Assembly: GCF_900100435.1 (NCBI RefSeq) | Contig: NZ_FNEX01000014.1 | Location: forward strand, 124,001-188,000 | Source: Pedobacter sp. ok626 | Lineage (GTDB): Bacteria; Bacteroidota; Bacteroidia; Sphingobacteriales; Sphingobacteriaceae | Direction: 5' to 3' | DNA: 64,000 nt | Shown: positions 16,141 through 26,001 of the stretch, piece by piece | How positions within the stretch are numbered: the first letter of the stretch is position 1 | How the letters are laid out: each line of letters opens with the position of its first letter | Position numbers and translations under genes: made by a program | The notes under the pieces: model-generated | What the model was told of the DNA's origin: nothing | Seen by the model: only the letters and a program-made list of their open reading frames with translations | Databases searched by the model: none

Positions 16141-17301
16141 ATGAAGAAAAGTTTACTGACATTGACCCTTGGGGGACTAGGGATTGGCATCACAGAATTT
16201 GTGATGATGGGCTTGTTGCCTGATATTGCAAAAGACCTGGCTATTACCATTCCGCAAGCAGGCCACTTGATTTCGGCTTACGCACTGGGTGTTGTTATTG
16301 GTGCTCCGGTTTTGGTTGCTATTGCAGGTAGTTATCCTCCAAAAAAGATATTAATGGCGCTGATGCTCATGTTTGTTGCTTTTAATGCACTTTCTGCATT
16401 CTCTCCTGATTATACGACCATGTTTGTTGCCCGTTTGCTTGCAGGTTTGCCACACGGAGCCTTTTTTGGTGTAGGATCAGTAGTTGCCAGTAAGCTTGCT
16501 GATAAAGGTAAGGAAGCACGTGCAGTGTCGCTCATGTTTGCTGGTTTAACCATTGCAAACGTAATTGGGGTACCACTTGGGACCTATATTGGGCATAATT
16601 ACTCATGGCGATATACCTTTGTAATTATTGTAATAGTTGGTTTAATTACACTTTTGAGTTTAAAATTATGGATGCCTGCTTTGCCGGCAACCAAAAACAG
16701 AGATTTGAAAAAAGAATTAGGTTTCTTTAAACTGCCAGAAGCTTGGTTAATCATTCTAATGATTGCTATTGGAACTGGTGGATTGTTCTCTTGGTATAGT
16801 TATATTGCTCCACTACTAACCGATGTATCTGGGTTTTCCGCGGATTCTATCACCTATATTCTGGTACTTGCCGGATTGGGGATGTTGGTTGGTAATTTTG
16901 TTGGTGGTAGATTGGCTGATAGATTTTCTCCTGCAAAAGCTTCGGTTTCATTACTTATAGCTATGGCCATTAGTTTAGTTATTGTTCATTATATCTCTAC
17001 CAATCAAACACTTTCTTTGGTTATGACCTTTGTCACTGGTGCCGTAGCTTTTGCACTCGCTGCGCCAATTCAAATGTTGATGATTACGACTGCAAAAGGA
17101 TCAGAGATGCTTGCAGCCTCTGTTAGTCAGGCGAGTTTTAATATTGGGAATGCACTAGGTGCATTTTTAGGTGGGTTGCCTTTGGCAATAGGATATGGCT
17201 ATACCTCACCTGTGGTGGTAGGTACCTTAATGGCCTTAACAGGAGCTTTGTTTGCCTGGATGCTGATTGCAAGGAGTAAAAGGGCTATGCTGGCAGCCTA
17301 G
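16141..17301 (+). CDS. MFS efflux transporter, AraJ/DHA1-like
   Basis: The product from ATG 16141 has 386 residues and about 12 hydrophobic segments. GLGIGITEFVMMGLLPDIA followed by a Q-A-G-x-L-I-S-A-Y-A-L-G-V segment is the hallmark of the DHA1 family with AraJ, YdhP and related exporters. An upstream TTG-started extension at 16045 adds 32 residues that look like untranslated leader and was dropped. Likely exports a sugar, drug or metabolite; the substrate is unknown. Monocistronic. Confidence 0.88.
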   Translation: MKKSLLTLTLGGLGIGITEFVMMGLLPDIAKDLAITIPQAGHLISAYALGVVIGAPVLVAIAGSYPPKKILMALMLMFVAFNALSAFSPDYTTMFVARLLAGLPHGAFFGVGSVVASKLADKGKEARAVSLMFAGLTIANVIGVPLGTYIGHNYSWRYTFVIIVIVGLITLLSLKLWMPALPATKNRDLKKELGFFKLPEAWLIILMIAIGTGGLFSWYSYIAPLLTDVSGFSADSITYILVLAGLGMLVGNFVGGRLADRFSPAKASVSLLIAMAISLVIVHYISTNQTLSLVMTFVTGAVAFALAAPIQMLMITTAKGSEMLAASVSQASFNIGNALGAFLGGLPLAIGYGYTSPVVVGTLMALTGALFAWMLIARSKRAMLAA

Positions 17302-17436
17302 CAAATATTTCTTCTAGGACTGTTAATTAGACATAGGTTTTGAATTTCTTAAATCTTTATCTAATTTAGACCTGACCAAATAACTAAGCAATCATGATCC
17401 ATATCAGCTGGACTGAGCAGATTGTCACCAATAGCC

Positions 17437-18012
17437 ATGCCTAACCTGAATCAGCTTTCGGATGAAGCATTAGTGCTGCTTTTGAAACAAGAAGATGTTG
17501 ATGCTTTCGAGGAGCTTTATAACCGATATTGGGATAAGCTTTATGCTGCTGCCTATAAGCGTGTTCGCTCTAAAGAGACATCTGAAGAGCTTGTTCAGGA
17601 CTTTTTTACTTCCCTTTGGTTAAACCGAAATACAGTACAAATTCATAGTTCCTTTGAAGGATACCTTTTCACTTCAATTAGGTATTTGGTACTTAACCAT
17701 TTGCAAAAGGAATTGGTCAGGAGTACTTATAAAGAAGCTATAAAGACAGATAAGGTCGATAATTCTACTGAAGAAACTGTAATGCTGAACGACTTGGTTT
17801 TAAACCTCAACAAAGAAGTGGAGCAGCTACCCATTAAGTGTAAATCGGTTTTTGAGTTAAGTCGTAGAGAATATAAAACCAATAAGGAAATTGCCTTAGA
17901 ACTTGGTATTTCTGAAAAAACAGTAGAAAACCAACTCACAAAAGCTTTAAGACGAATAAGGATTGGCCTGAATGGTTTAATGCTAAGCCTTATACTGCTG
18001 TTGACCATTTGA
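17437..18012 (+). CDS. ECF sigma factor, FecI-like
   Basis: The 191-residue sigma-70 family factor has region 2 (DAFEELYNRYWDKLYAAAYKRV, SKETSEELVQDFF) and region 4 (LPIKCKSVFELSRREYKTNKEIA... EKTVENQL as helix-turn-helix). The hydrophobic C-terminal tail (LMLSLILLL) is common in Bacteroidota FecI paralogs. ATG 17437 is preferred over TTG 17422. The FecR gene follows after 118 bp, then SusC/SusD, so this factor most likely transcribes the uptake genes when the receptor senses its substrate. Confidence 0.93.
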   Translation: MPNLNQLSDEALVLLLKQEDVDAFEELYNRYWDKLYAAAYKRVRSKETSEELVQDFFTSLWLNRNTVQIHSSFEGYLFTSIRYLVLNHLQKELVRSTYKEAIKTDKVDNSTEETVMLNDLVLNLNKEVEQLPIKCKSVFELSRREYKTNKEIALELGISEKTVENQLTKALRRIRIGLNGLMLSLILLLTI

Positions 18013-18130
18013 TCATAACTTTTCTGTAACTGAGCCCAATAATTATTTCTTTTCTTTTTTTTCTTAGCACGTAGGGGATAGGCTTAAGCTGGCTGACTAT
18101 ACTATTACAACCATTTATAATAAACGTGTA

Positions 18131-19144
18131 ATGAAGAAAGCTATTTCCCCGGATTTGATCCGTAAATATATTGGCGGAGCATGTACACCTGAAGAGGTCG
18201 AGGCGGTTCATCAATGGTATGTCGCTTTTGAAAATGAGCCGGATCCTATAATTGATCTGGAAACGAAAGCACAGTTGGAACTTAAAATGCGAATGCTGGG
18301 CCAAATCAGAAGCAATATTCAAGCTTTTGGTAGCGAGCGCCGAAATAAAAGGGCAAAGATTATGTTGTATAATTGGATTGGAAGTGCTGCAGCAGTTTTA
18401 TTTGTAATGCTGGGGCTTATATTCTATAAATCTGATTTTAAGCGTAGACATCAAGAACGAGCTACAGGGATAATTAGAGACAGTAACGAAGTGGTGATCG
18501 ATAACCAAAGCCATACTATTCTAAAACATGTTTTATCTGACGGAAGTACCATTTGGTTAAGTCCATTGGCTAGAATAGAATATAAGAAAGGTTTTAATTT
18601 GCAAATCAGGAAGGTGATGATGACTGGGGAGGCCTTTTTCGAGGTGACTAAAGATAAGAACAGGCCATTTGTGATTTATGGGGGTGGCGTAATCACGAAA
18701 GTTTGGGGAACGAGTTTTAGCATAGCTACGGGTAAAGGGGCTACTGCTACACAAGTTGCCGTGCTTACCGGTAAGGTTTCTGTAAAGGTTGAAGCGTTGG
18801 ATGGAGAAGAATTGATGTTGTTGCCCAATCAAAAAGCAGTTTACCTCAAAGCTGATCATGAGCTCAGCAAAAATAGCATTACATCAAGTGAATCGGTTAA
18901 CATGTGGAAGAAGGAAGATATTTCATTTGATAATATTCCTGTCACCGAAATTATAAAGGTATTGAATACAAAGTTTGGTGTAAATATCACTGTTGGAGAT
19001 GGTGCTTTAAGTCATTATATGCTTAAAGCAGACTTTACCGGGCAAAGCTTACCAGAAGTATTGTTGATGATGGAAAAGTCATTGAATATTACTTATACCA
19101 TTGATCAAAAAAATATTGTTTTACATCAAAAAATATCAAAGTAA
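18131..19144 (+). CDS. FecR-family anti-sigma factor
   Basis: The 337-residue protein has a cytoplasmic N-terminal part, one membrane segment (WIGSAAAVLFVMLGLIFY, about residues 81-98), and a periplasmic FecR domain (LSDGSTIWLSPLARIEY, GEAFFEVTKDKNRPFVIY, VWGTSFSI) with a C-terminal DUF4974-type part (ISFDNIPVTEIIKVLNTKFGV, the Secretin/TonB-like domain). It holds the sigma factor inactive and receives the signal from the receptor's STN domain across the periplasm. Located between its sigma factor and the SusC gene. Confidence 0.94.
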   Translation: MKKAISPDLIRKYIGGACTPEEVEAVHQWYVAFENEPDPIIDLETKAQLELKMRMLGQIRSNIQAFGSERRNKRAKIMLYNWIGSAAAVLFVMLGLIFYKSDFKRRHQERATGIIRDSNEVVIDNQSHTILKHVLSDGSTIWLSPLARIEYKKGFNLQIRKVMMTGEAFFEVTKDKNRPFVIYGGGVITKVWGTSFSIATGKGATATQVAVLTGKVSVKVEALDGEELMLLPNQKAVYLKADHELSKNSITSSESVNMWKKEDISFDNIPVTEIIKVLNTKFGVNITVGDGALSHYMLKADFTGQSLPEVLLMMEKSLNITYTIDQKNIVLHQKISK

Positions 19145-19197
19145 CCAAATCTAAACACTCATATATGAACAGGAAGCCAGAATACATTATTTAAAGG

Positions 19198-19226
19198 AAT
19201 TAGGGGCGCTTGCAACACCCCTAATT
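19198..19226 (+). terminator. Hairpin between fecR and susC
   Basis: AATTAGGGG (19198-19206) pairs perfectly with CCCCTAATT (19218-19226), 11-nt loop. No T-run follows on the plus strand, so it may be a weak terminator, an RNA processing or stabilising site for the susCD message. Confidence 0.5.
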
Positions 19227-19247
19227 GTAAAAGAATCGTAATTGACA

Positions 19248-19264
19248 CCTATGTAGGGCATAGG
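19248..19264. promoter_or_regulatory. Small palindrome upstream of susC
   Basis: CCTATG (19248-19253) and CATAGG (19259-19264) form a perfect 6-bp inverted repeat with 5-nt spacer, 51 bp before the SusC start. It is in the region where the ECF-dependent promoter should be. Function is inferred only from position. Confidence 0.3.
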
Positions 19265-19314
19265 CGAACGGATCTTTTTTGTCTCATTTTTTAACCAACG
19301 AAACAATCAAATTT

Positions 19315-22300
19315 ATGAAATTTTATTTACTAAACTCTATTGACTGGCGTCGAATTATGAAGATCACACTGAGTCAGCTGATCATAGCTTTAATCCTCAC
19401 GGGCATGTCTTATGCCGAGAATATAAAAGCACAGGCCGTCTTAAATCGGCCTATAAACATTACCATTGATAATTCCAGCTTGGGGAATGCTTTAAGACAA
19501 ATTGAAAAGAATGCCAATGTAAAATTTGTTTACAGCAGAAACATTATTCAATCTGATCAGGAAGTATCTGTATTTGCTAATGATGAAAAGCTGGAAACTA
19601 TCTTAAGTAAACTTTTAAAACCACTTGGTGTTAGTTATGAGGTAATTAGCGATCGGATTGTATTGAGTAAAGCTCCAGTCCCAGGTAATGACCCTGTCGA
19701 TCGTACATTAAGCAGTTCCGAAGTACAGGTTGTGATTACCGGAAAGGTAACCAGTGCAGACGGTGGAGCTATGCCTGGTGTAAGTGTTAAATTGAAAGGA
19801 ACTACAGGAGGAGCGACCAGTGATAGCAATGGAAAATACACAATTAATGTTCCATCAACAGATGGTGTTTTGATATTCACCTATATAGGCTTCACCTCCA
19901 AAGAGGTAATCATTAACGGTAGAACACTAGTGAATGTGCAATTGGACGAAGTATCTAAAGCACTTTCTGAAGTGGTTGTAGTTGGATACGGAACAATGAA
20001 GAAAGCAGATCTGACCGGTGCCGTTGGAACGGTGAATTCTGAAGATCTAAATAAAACTACCTCTACGAATTTGGGTCAAGCCATTCAAGGTAGGATGAGT
20101 GGTGTACAGGTTACCCAAACTTCTGGACAGCCGGGGGCAGGTGCGGATATAAAAGTGCGGGGGGTAGGTTCAGTGAAATCAGGGAACAGTCCATTAGTGT
20201 TGGTTGATGGTTTTGTAGGGAGCACCAATGACTTGGATGCCGATGATGTAGAATCTATTACCGTGTTGAAAGATGCATCTGCAGCCGCTATTTATGGTTC
20301 CAGAGCAGCTAATGGCGTTTTACTGATAACCACAAAAAAAGGGAGAGCTGGTAAGTCGAATGTAGAGTTTAAATCAGAATATGGCTGGCAGTCGCTTAGC
20401 AAGAAACCTAATTACCTTACTGGTCCGGAGTGGGCTGAACGTCAAAATGAGGCAAGAAAGTTCAATGGTAATGCTCCTTTCTGGGTAGGTACCCAAGCAC
20501 CTGAAACTATCACTCAATGGACAGATTGGTCTGATTATGTTTTTAGTACTGCACCGATTCAGGATTATCATATTGGTATCAATGGTGGAAATGACAAGAC
20601 TAAATATGCTGTCGGTGTGGGGTATATCAATCAAAAAGGTACCATTATAGGGACGGATTTTAATCGGGCGAATGTGCGTGTTAATTTGCAGCAGGAATTG
20701 AGTAAATCGATCCGGGCGGGGGTAAATATGAGTTATATTCGTTCGGGGTATGAGACCACCATTACGGCCTTTTCGTCCTCACAGCCAGCAGCATTAAATG
20801 GTATTACGGCTGCGCCTCCAACTATTCCTGCCTATAATCCAGATGGCTTTCCTGGGGCGCCACGACCAGGTTTCCCTGGCGAGGCTTTCATTACCAATAC
20901 AACATGGAAAACGCCATCTATTGCCAATGATATACTGGACAACTTTACGCGTACCAATCGGACTTTTGGAAATCTGTTTGCAGAGGCTGATATCTTACAA
21001 GGTTTAAAGTATAAACTGGTTTTAAATGGATCGGTAAGTAACAATTTTAATGAAGAATGGACCAGTAAATGGGCTATTTATTCACCAACAGACTTAAACC
21101 ACACTACTCCTTTAGCTGAAGGGCCACCTGCTAGTTTGCGTAACATTTCAAGGGAATCCTATGTATGGGAAATCCAGAACTTATTGACCTACGATAGGGT
21201 TTTTGGTAAACATAGCATCAATGCTTTGTTGGGTTTTTCTGCAGAGAAAGGTGATGGTTATGAGTTCGAAGCGACGAAAAGTGGTTTCCCCAACAATGAT
21301 TTGCGGGCGATAGGTGCTGGTAATATACCAGGTACTATTGCTGGCGGTTTTGTGAGCCCGTATTCACTCATCTCGCAGTTTGCAAGGATAAACTATTCTT
21401 ACAATAACAGGTATCTTTTTCAGGCCAATGTGCGTCGTGATGGTTCTTCGGTCTTTGCGCCAGGCAGACAATATGGTGTATATCCATCATTTTCCGCTGG
21501 TTGGCGGATTTCTGAGGAGTCTTTCATGAAAAACCAAAAAGTCATCAGTAATTTAAAAATACGTGGTAGCTGGGGACAGCTTGGAAATGCCAATATACCT
21601 GCATATTCCTGGATTAGTACGATTGACGTTACTGGTGGTGCTGTTTTTGGCAATCCTCAAACTCGTCAGCCGGCTTATTTTCCTACACAGATGTCAAATG
21701 ATAAAGTTAAATGGGAAACAACGACAACTACCGATATGGGTATTGAAATTGGCTTTTTTAAAGATCGCTTATCTTTTGAAGCTGATTTTTATGATAAAAG
21801 AACAACGGATATGTTGTTAGATGCTACTATTCCGTATAGTGGTGGTTTTACAGCTGGTCCTGTAGCAAATATTGGTGAGGTGCAAAATAAAGGCTGGGAG
21901 CTAATGGTGAAATACCAGGATAGATCTGGTGATTTTAATTATAGTGGATCGTTTAACCTTTCTCATAATAAAAATGTATTGCTTGATTTAGGCGGAGTAA
22001 AACCAATTAGAGATAAACCGTTAAGATCTGACGAAGGGTTGCCGTTATATGCTTATTGGGGTTACGAAGCGATGGGTATCTGGAATTCTAAGGCAGAGGC
22101 TGATGCTAACCCTCATATGACTGGCGATCGTGGCGGAATGGTAAGATTTAAGGACCTTAATGGAGATGGTTTGCTGTCTGACGCTGACAAAACCTTTATT
22201 GGAAGTTACATGCCTAAATATGTTTATGGCTTTAATTTTGATTTTTCCTGGAAAGGAATAGATCTTTCTGTATTATTTCAAGGAGAAAAAGACAAAGATA

Positions 22301-22722
22301 TGTTGGTTGAATCTGTTTTTGGTGGTAATGGGGAAGGTGAAAACAATAATGTAGACCGGTACTACTGGGATAACAGAGCTAAACTTGATGCTAATGGTGT
22401 AGTAGTGACTGGAACTACGCCTGCTGCTGGTGCGGTTAAGGGTGATATGATCTGGAGTAGTTTTCTAATTCAGGATGCTTCTTACCTACGTATTAAGAAT
22501 ATGCAATTGGGTTATACTTTTTCTAAAAGGTTAACGGCACCCTTAAAAATTCAATCCTTAAGATTATACTTGAATGCGACTAATTTAATTACCTGTACTG
22601 ATTTTATTGGCTACGACCCGGAGATGAAGCCTTCAGAAAGTAATGGCGCATATTCACGCGGTGGAGTAGATGCTTACCCGGTAGCAAAATCGATCACCGT
22701 AGGTGCCCGTTTAGTTTTCTAA
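19315..22722 (+). CDS. SusC/RagA-family TonB-dependent receptor with STN domain
   Basis: From ATG 19315 the product has 1135 residues. Order of parts: signal/anchor region ending near KAQAV, STN domain (INITIDNSSLGNALRQIEK, FVYSRNII), carboxypeptidase-regulatory-like domain (ITGKVTSADGGAMPGVSVKLKGT), TonB box region with VVVGYGTMKKADLTGAV, plug (SGVQVTQTSGQPGAGADIKVRG; VLKDASAAAIYGSRAANGV), and a large beta-barrel ending GARLVF. The STN domain couples transport to the FecR/sigma pair upstream. It imports an unknown glycan or other nutrient together with SusD. An upstream in-frame ATG at 19279 gives a longer, less likely N-terminus. Confidence 0.96.
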   Translation: MKFYLLNSIDWRRIMKITLSQLIIALILTGMSYAENIKAQAVLNRPINITIDNSSLGNALRQIEKNANVKFVYSRNIIQSDQEVSVFANDEKLETILSKLLKPLGVSYEVISDRIVLSKAPVPGNDPVDRTLSSSEVQVVITGKVTSADGGAMPGVSVKLKGTTGGATSDSNGKYTINVPSTDGVLIFTYIGFTSKEVIINGRTLVNVQLDEVSKALSEVVVVGYGTMKKADLTGAVGTVNSEDLNKTTSTNLGQAIQGRMSGVQVTQTSGQPGAGADIKVRGVGSVKSGNSPLVLVDGFVGSTNDLDADDVESITVLKDASAAAIYGSRAANGVLLITTKKGRAGKSNVEFKSEYGWQSLSKKPNYLTGPEWAERQNEARKFNGNAPFWVGTQAPETITQWTDWSDYVFSTAPIQDYHIGINGGNDKTKYAVGVGYINQKGTIIGTDFNRANVRVNLQQELSKSIRAGVNMSYIRSGYETTITAFSSSQPAALNGITAAPPTIPAYNPDGFPGAPRPGFPGEAFITNTTWKTPSIANDILDNFTRTNRTFGNLFAEADILQGLKYKLVLNGSVSNNFNEEWTSKWAIYSPTDLNHTTPLAEGPPASLRNISRESYVWEIQNLLTYDRVFGKHSINALLGFSAEKGDGYEFEATKSGFPNNDLRAIGAGNIPGTIAGGFVSPYSLISQFARINYSYNNRYLFQANVRRDGSSVFAPGRQYGVYPSFSAGWRISEESFMKNQKVISNLKIRGSWGQLGNANIPAYSWISTIDVTGGAVFGNPQTRQPAYFPTQMSNDKVKWETTTTTDMGIEIGFFKDRLSFEADFYDKRTTDMLLDATIPYSGGFTAGPVANIGEVQNKGWELMVKYQDRSGDFNYSGSFNLSHNKNVLLDLGGVKPIRDKPLRSDEGLPLYAYWGYEAMGIWNSKAEADANPHMTGDRGGMVRFKDLNGDGLLSDADKTFIGSYMPKYVYGFNFDFSWKGIDLSVLFQGEKDKDMLVESVFGGNGEGENNNVDRYYWDNRAKLDANGVVVTGTTPAAGAVKGDMIWSSFLIQDASYLRIKNMQLGYTFSKRLTAPLKIQSLRLYLNATNLITCTDFIGYDPEMKPSESNGAYSRGGVDAYPVAKSITVGARLVF

Positions 22723-22741
22723 ATATTTAATAATTACAGAC

Positions 22742-24427
22742 ATGAAACAATTAAAATATATAACTATTGTTCTTTTACTGCTGGTTAGCCAATTGGGTTG
22801 TAAAAAGGGTTTCCTGGATTCATATCCTAAAAACAGCCTTTCGGCAGGGACCTTTTATAAAACTGAAGATGATTTTATTAATGCAACTAACGGTATCTAT
22901 GATGCTTTACAGTCGGACAGGGAGCTAAGTTTTTTTCCCATGACGGACATTGCTACGCCTTATGCAGGTTTTGGTGATTCGCGCTTTGGCCAATATGAAA
23001 ATGGTATTTTTGGCGTAAACTCTGGATATCTGATGGCAAATACATTCTGGATTGCCTGGTACAGGGTGATTTTTAGGGCAAATCTAGTTTTAGATCATAT
23101 TGATGGGGAGGGTGTGACTATTTCTGTTAAAGCGCAGAACCGCTTAAAAGGCGAAGCTTTATTTCTGCGTTCATTAGCTTATTTTTATCTAACCTATCTT
23201 TATGGAGATGTTCCATTGATCCTTAAAGAACAAAAGTATGAGGAGTTGCTTGTTCCACGCAATTCCAGGGCAGAGATTGTAGCGCAATTGATAAAGGACT
23301 TAAAGTCTGCCGAATTACTTTTGCCTTCCGTAACGGAGTATCGCACCAATAAAGCTTTACTTGGACGTGCGAGTAGAGGAGCAGCAAAGTCACTGCTTGG
23401 AAAGGTATACGTTTACGAAAAAAGATGGCCAGAGGCTGAGGCGAAATTAAATGAGGTCATCAATATTGATAAAGATTACGATCTGGAACCTAAGTTTCTG
23501 GATCTATTTTGGCCATCAACAGAAAATGGTAAAGAGTCTATATTCGAAGTCCAATATATGGGTGGTGTTAAGGAAGGAAATTCTTATGTACGTTTTGCTG
23601 CGCCTTCTACACTGTCGCAAATTTCTACCTCAGGCTTTAGCTATGTAACACCGACAGAATATTATACAGATCTATTTGAAACCACAAATGGCTATTCTGT
23701 AAGCAGTACTTTTGTGAGCAAGGCTAATGCCGCTCCAGGAGCTGGGCCTGGAATTGTTTATAAATTTAATTATCAATCTCCTGACCCTACATTTAACCCT
23801 AACCAGCCCTACACGAATCGTGATCCTCGTTTGGCCTGGACGGTGTGGTATGAAAACACGCCCTATATTACCGAATTTCAATCTCGGACCGGGCAGAGTG
23901 GTATCACTTATAAGCAGAGTTATGCAACGGATAATGGCCATAGTACGGTTAAATATATCATCGGTAAGCTAGATTTAACTGCCGGAGATAGTCCAGGTAA
24001 CCTTATTATTATGCGCTATGCTGATATATTATTGTTATATGCTGAGACATTAATAGAATTAAACAGAACTGCGGATGCTGCTATTTATATCAATAAAGTG
24101 CGCCAGCGGCCAAGTGTAATGATGCCTACTTTACAAACCTTGCAGACTGTAAGAGGAGAGGCTATCATTTCTGATCAGGCTAAGATGCGCAATTTTGTAC
24201 GAGAAGAGAGATATCGTGAGCTCGCTTTTGAATGGGGCCATATGTACATGGATCAGATCAGATGGGATGTTTTTGCTGATGAAATGGTAAAATACTGGAC
24301 TGCTAATAAATTAGGTAGTGGTAGTCCTGCGCTGGGTACTTTTGATAAACGCCATTATTTGTGGCCTATTCCATCTGAAGAGCGGAGTAGAAATCCTAAA
24401 CTTACTCAAAATCCGGGGTATAATTAA
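22742..24427 (+). CDS. SusD/RagB-family nutrient-binding lipoprotein
   Basis: The 561-residue protein has a lipoprotein signal (LLLLVSQLGC, Cys at about residue 20) followed by KKGFLDSYPKNSLS, the typical SusD start. TPR-like helical parts include LKGEALFLRSLAYFYLTYLYGDVPLI and LLGKVYVYEKRW, and the C-terminus has REERYRELAFEWGHMYMDQIRW and LWPIPSEE. It forms the lid of the SusC channel at the cell surface. It is 19 bp after susC, in one operon. Confidence 0.96.
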   Translation: MKQLKYITIVLLLLVSQLGCKKGFLDSYPKNSLSAGTFYKTEDDFINATNGIYDALQSDRELSFFPMTDIATPYAGFGDSRFGQYENGIFGVNSGYLMANTFWIAWYRVIFRANLVLDHIDGEGVTISVKAQNRLKGEALFLRSLAYFYLTYLYGDVPLILKEQKYEELLVPRNSRAEIVAQLIKDLKSAELLLPSVTEYRTNKALLGRASRGAAKSLLGKVYVYEKRWPEAEAKLNEVINIDKDYDLEPKFLDLFWPSTENGKESIFEVQYMGGVKEGNSYVRFAAPSTLSQISTSGFSYVTPTEYYTDLFETTNGYSVSSTFVSKANAAPGAGPGIVYKFNYQSPDPTFNPNQPYTNRDPRLAWTVWYENTPYITEFQSRTGQSGITYKQSYATDNGHSTVKYIIGKLDLTAGDSPGNLIIMRYADILLLYAETLIELNRTADAAIYINKVRQRPSVMMPTLQTLQTVRGEAIISDQAKMRNFVREERYRELAFEWGHMYMDQIRWDVFADEMVKYWTANKLGSGSPALGTFDKRHYLWPIPSEERSRNPKLTQNPGYN

Positions 24428-24477
24428 GGCCTACTGGAGCAGCCAATTGCTAGGATTCAATTTATTTTTATGGCGTG

Positions 24478-24510
24478 GGCCTGTACAGAATGATCTATTT
24501 TGTGCAGGCC
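24478..24510 (+). terminator. Terminator after the susCD operon
   Basis: GGCCTGTACA (24478-24487) pairs with TGTGCAGGCC (24501-24510), one G-U pair, followed by TTGTCATTTTATTT. It lies 50 bp past the SusD stop and ends the operon, so the following genes are separate. Confidence 0.75.
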
Positions 24511-24586
24511 TTGTCATTTTATTTAAAAGACAAACTTTTGCTACTATAATTTGTAATTTTAGCCTAATCTAGTTTATAATTAAATT

Positions 24587-25162
24587 ATGGAAACGGATTA
24601 TTTATCAAGTGTTCAAAAACAATTTGAGTATTATAAATCATTGGGTGAAAGAACTATCGCTCAAGTCCCTGAAGATAAGCTATTCTGGCAGGCCAATGAA
24701 GAGAGCAATAGCATTGCTACTATCGTAAAACACCTTTCAGGAAATATGCTTTCCCGCTGGACTGATTTCCTGACATCGGATGGAGAAAAGGCTACACGTG
24801 ACAGGGAAGCTGAGTTTGATAACGATATCACTAATAAAGAAGCGCTGCTAAAACTATGGGGCGCTGGTTGGAAATGTTTTCTAGATACATTGTATGTACT
24901 GAAAGATGAGGATTTGAATAAAGAGATCTTTATCCGTAATATGGGACATACGGTTATTGAGGCTATTAACAGGCAGTTGGCGCACTATCCTTATCACATC
25001 GGTCAAATAGTATTTCTAGGGAAAATGATATGTGGACCAAGCTGGGTTTCTTTATCAATTCCAAGAGGGAAGTCAGATGTTTATAATGCAGAGAAATTTT
25101 CAAAACCAAAACATAAAGAACATTTTACTGACGAGTTTATTGAGAAAAAAAGAAAATTGTGA
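24587..25162 (+). CDS. DUF1572 / DinB-like protein
   Basis: The 191-residue protein fits the DUF1572 branch of the DinB superfamily: LSSVQKQFEYYKSLGERTI, WQANEESNSIATIVKHLSGNM with the first His, FDNDITNKEALLKLW, and RQLAHYPYHIGQIVFLGK with two further His. Three such His residues usually bind a divalent metal in DinB-fold proteins. Many members are thiol-transferase-like or of unknown function; no specific reaction can be assigned. It overlaps or abuts the following Usp gene. Confidence 0.88.
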   Translation: METDYLSSVQKQFEYYKSLGERTIAQVPEDKLFWQANEESNSIATIVKHLSGNMLSRWTDFLTSDGEKATRDREAEFDNDITNKEALLKLWGAGWKCFLDTLYVLKDEDLNKEIFIRNMGHTVIEAINRQLAHYPYHIGQIVFLGKMICGPSWVSLSIPRGKSDVYNAEKFSKPKHKEHFTDEFIEKKRKL

Positions 25163-25164
25163 TT

Positions 25165-25983
25165 ATGACGATAATTGTTGCAACAGACTTTTCGGAGGTA
25201 GCGGAAAATGCAGTTGAATATGCCGCTGCCATAGCAAAACACAATAATGCCAGGCTGATTCTTTATAATTCCTTCGTGATTCCAATGCACGCGGCCAACA
25301 CGCTTATGCCCGGTTCCAGCTTTCAGAAATTGTTAAACGAGAATGAGATCAGAATGATTGAAAGGTCATTGTCGCTTTCCCTTACTTATGACATTGAAGT
25401 AGAACATGAATTTTCGTTCTCATTTGTTGAAGATGAGTTGAAGGAATTGCTGATGAAGTATGATGTTGGGCTGGTGGTATTGGGCATGCATACCAAAACT
25501 TTAGAGCAGGATTTGTGGGGCAACACAACAACCAAAGCTATCAAGAAATTAAAATTGCCTGTATTGGCGGTACCATTGGGAGCCAAATTTGAAGGTGTTA
25601 AGAAAGTGCTTTTTGCTTGCGATGTGCTGAGTGGCGTTTCAGAAAAAGTACTGATAAACGTTAAAGAACTGGCCTTGAGTTTAAATGCTGAAGTTGAGGT
25701 TTTTAATGTGAATCAGGCGCTCGAAGAATTGAAGAAAGAAGTAGATGGGCTGGTCGCTAACAATACCATTGATGATGGCTTGGAAGGTATTACTTATTAT
25801 TATAAACAGGTTAAATCAAATGCTGTAATTAAAGAGATTGAAAAGGAGATAGCAGTATTTGGTGCCGATATGCTAATCATGGTTCCTAAAAAATATGGCT
25901 TTTGGGCTTCCCTGGTTCATACCAGTAAGACCCGGATCATGGCCTCTGGCTTGCAAATTCCACTACTTTCTATTCCAATATAA
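25165..25983 (+). CDS. Universal stress protein family
   Basis: From ATG 25165 the product has 272 residues (GTG 25159 is an alternative overlapping the DUF1572 stop). It begins TIIVATDFSEVAENAVEYAAAIAKHNNARL, the UspA opening, and residues about 90-140 give VLGMHTKTLEQDLWGNTTTKAIKK followed by LPVLAVPLG. A second, more degenerate Usp half follows (KVLFACDVLSG; ADMLIMVPKK). The G-x2-G-x9-G(S/T) ATP motif is only partly kept. Such tandem Usp proteins are common in Bacteroidota; the role is stress-related but undefined. Confidence 0.88.
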   Translation: MTIIVATDFSEVAENAVEYAAAIAKHNNARLILYNSFVIPMHAANTLMPGSSFQKLLNENEIRMIERSLSLSLTYDIEVEHEFSFSFVEDELKELLMKYDVGLVVLGMHTKTLEQDLWGNTTTKAIKKLKLPVLAVPLGAKFEGVKKVLFACDVLSGVSEKVLINVKELALSLNAEVEVFNVNQALEELKKEVDGLVANNTIDDGLEGITYYYKQVKSNAVIKEIEKEIAVFGADMLIMVPKKYGFWASLVHTSKTRIMASGLQIPLLSIPI

Positions 25984-26001
25984 ACCTAAAGTTGTTCGGT
26001 T

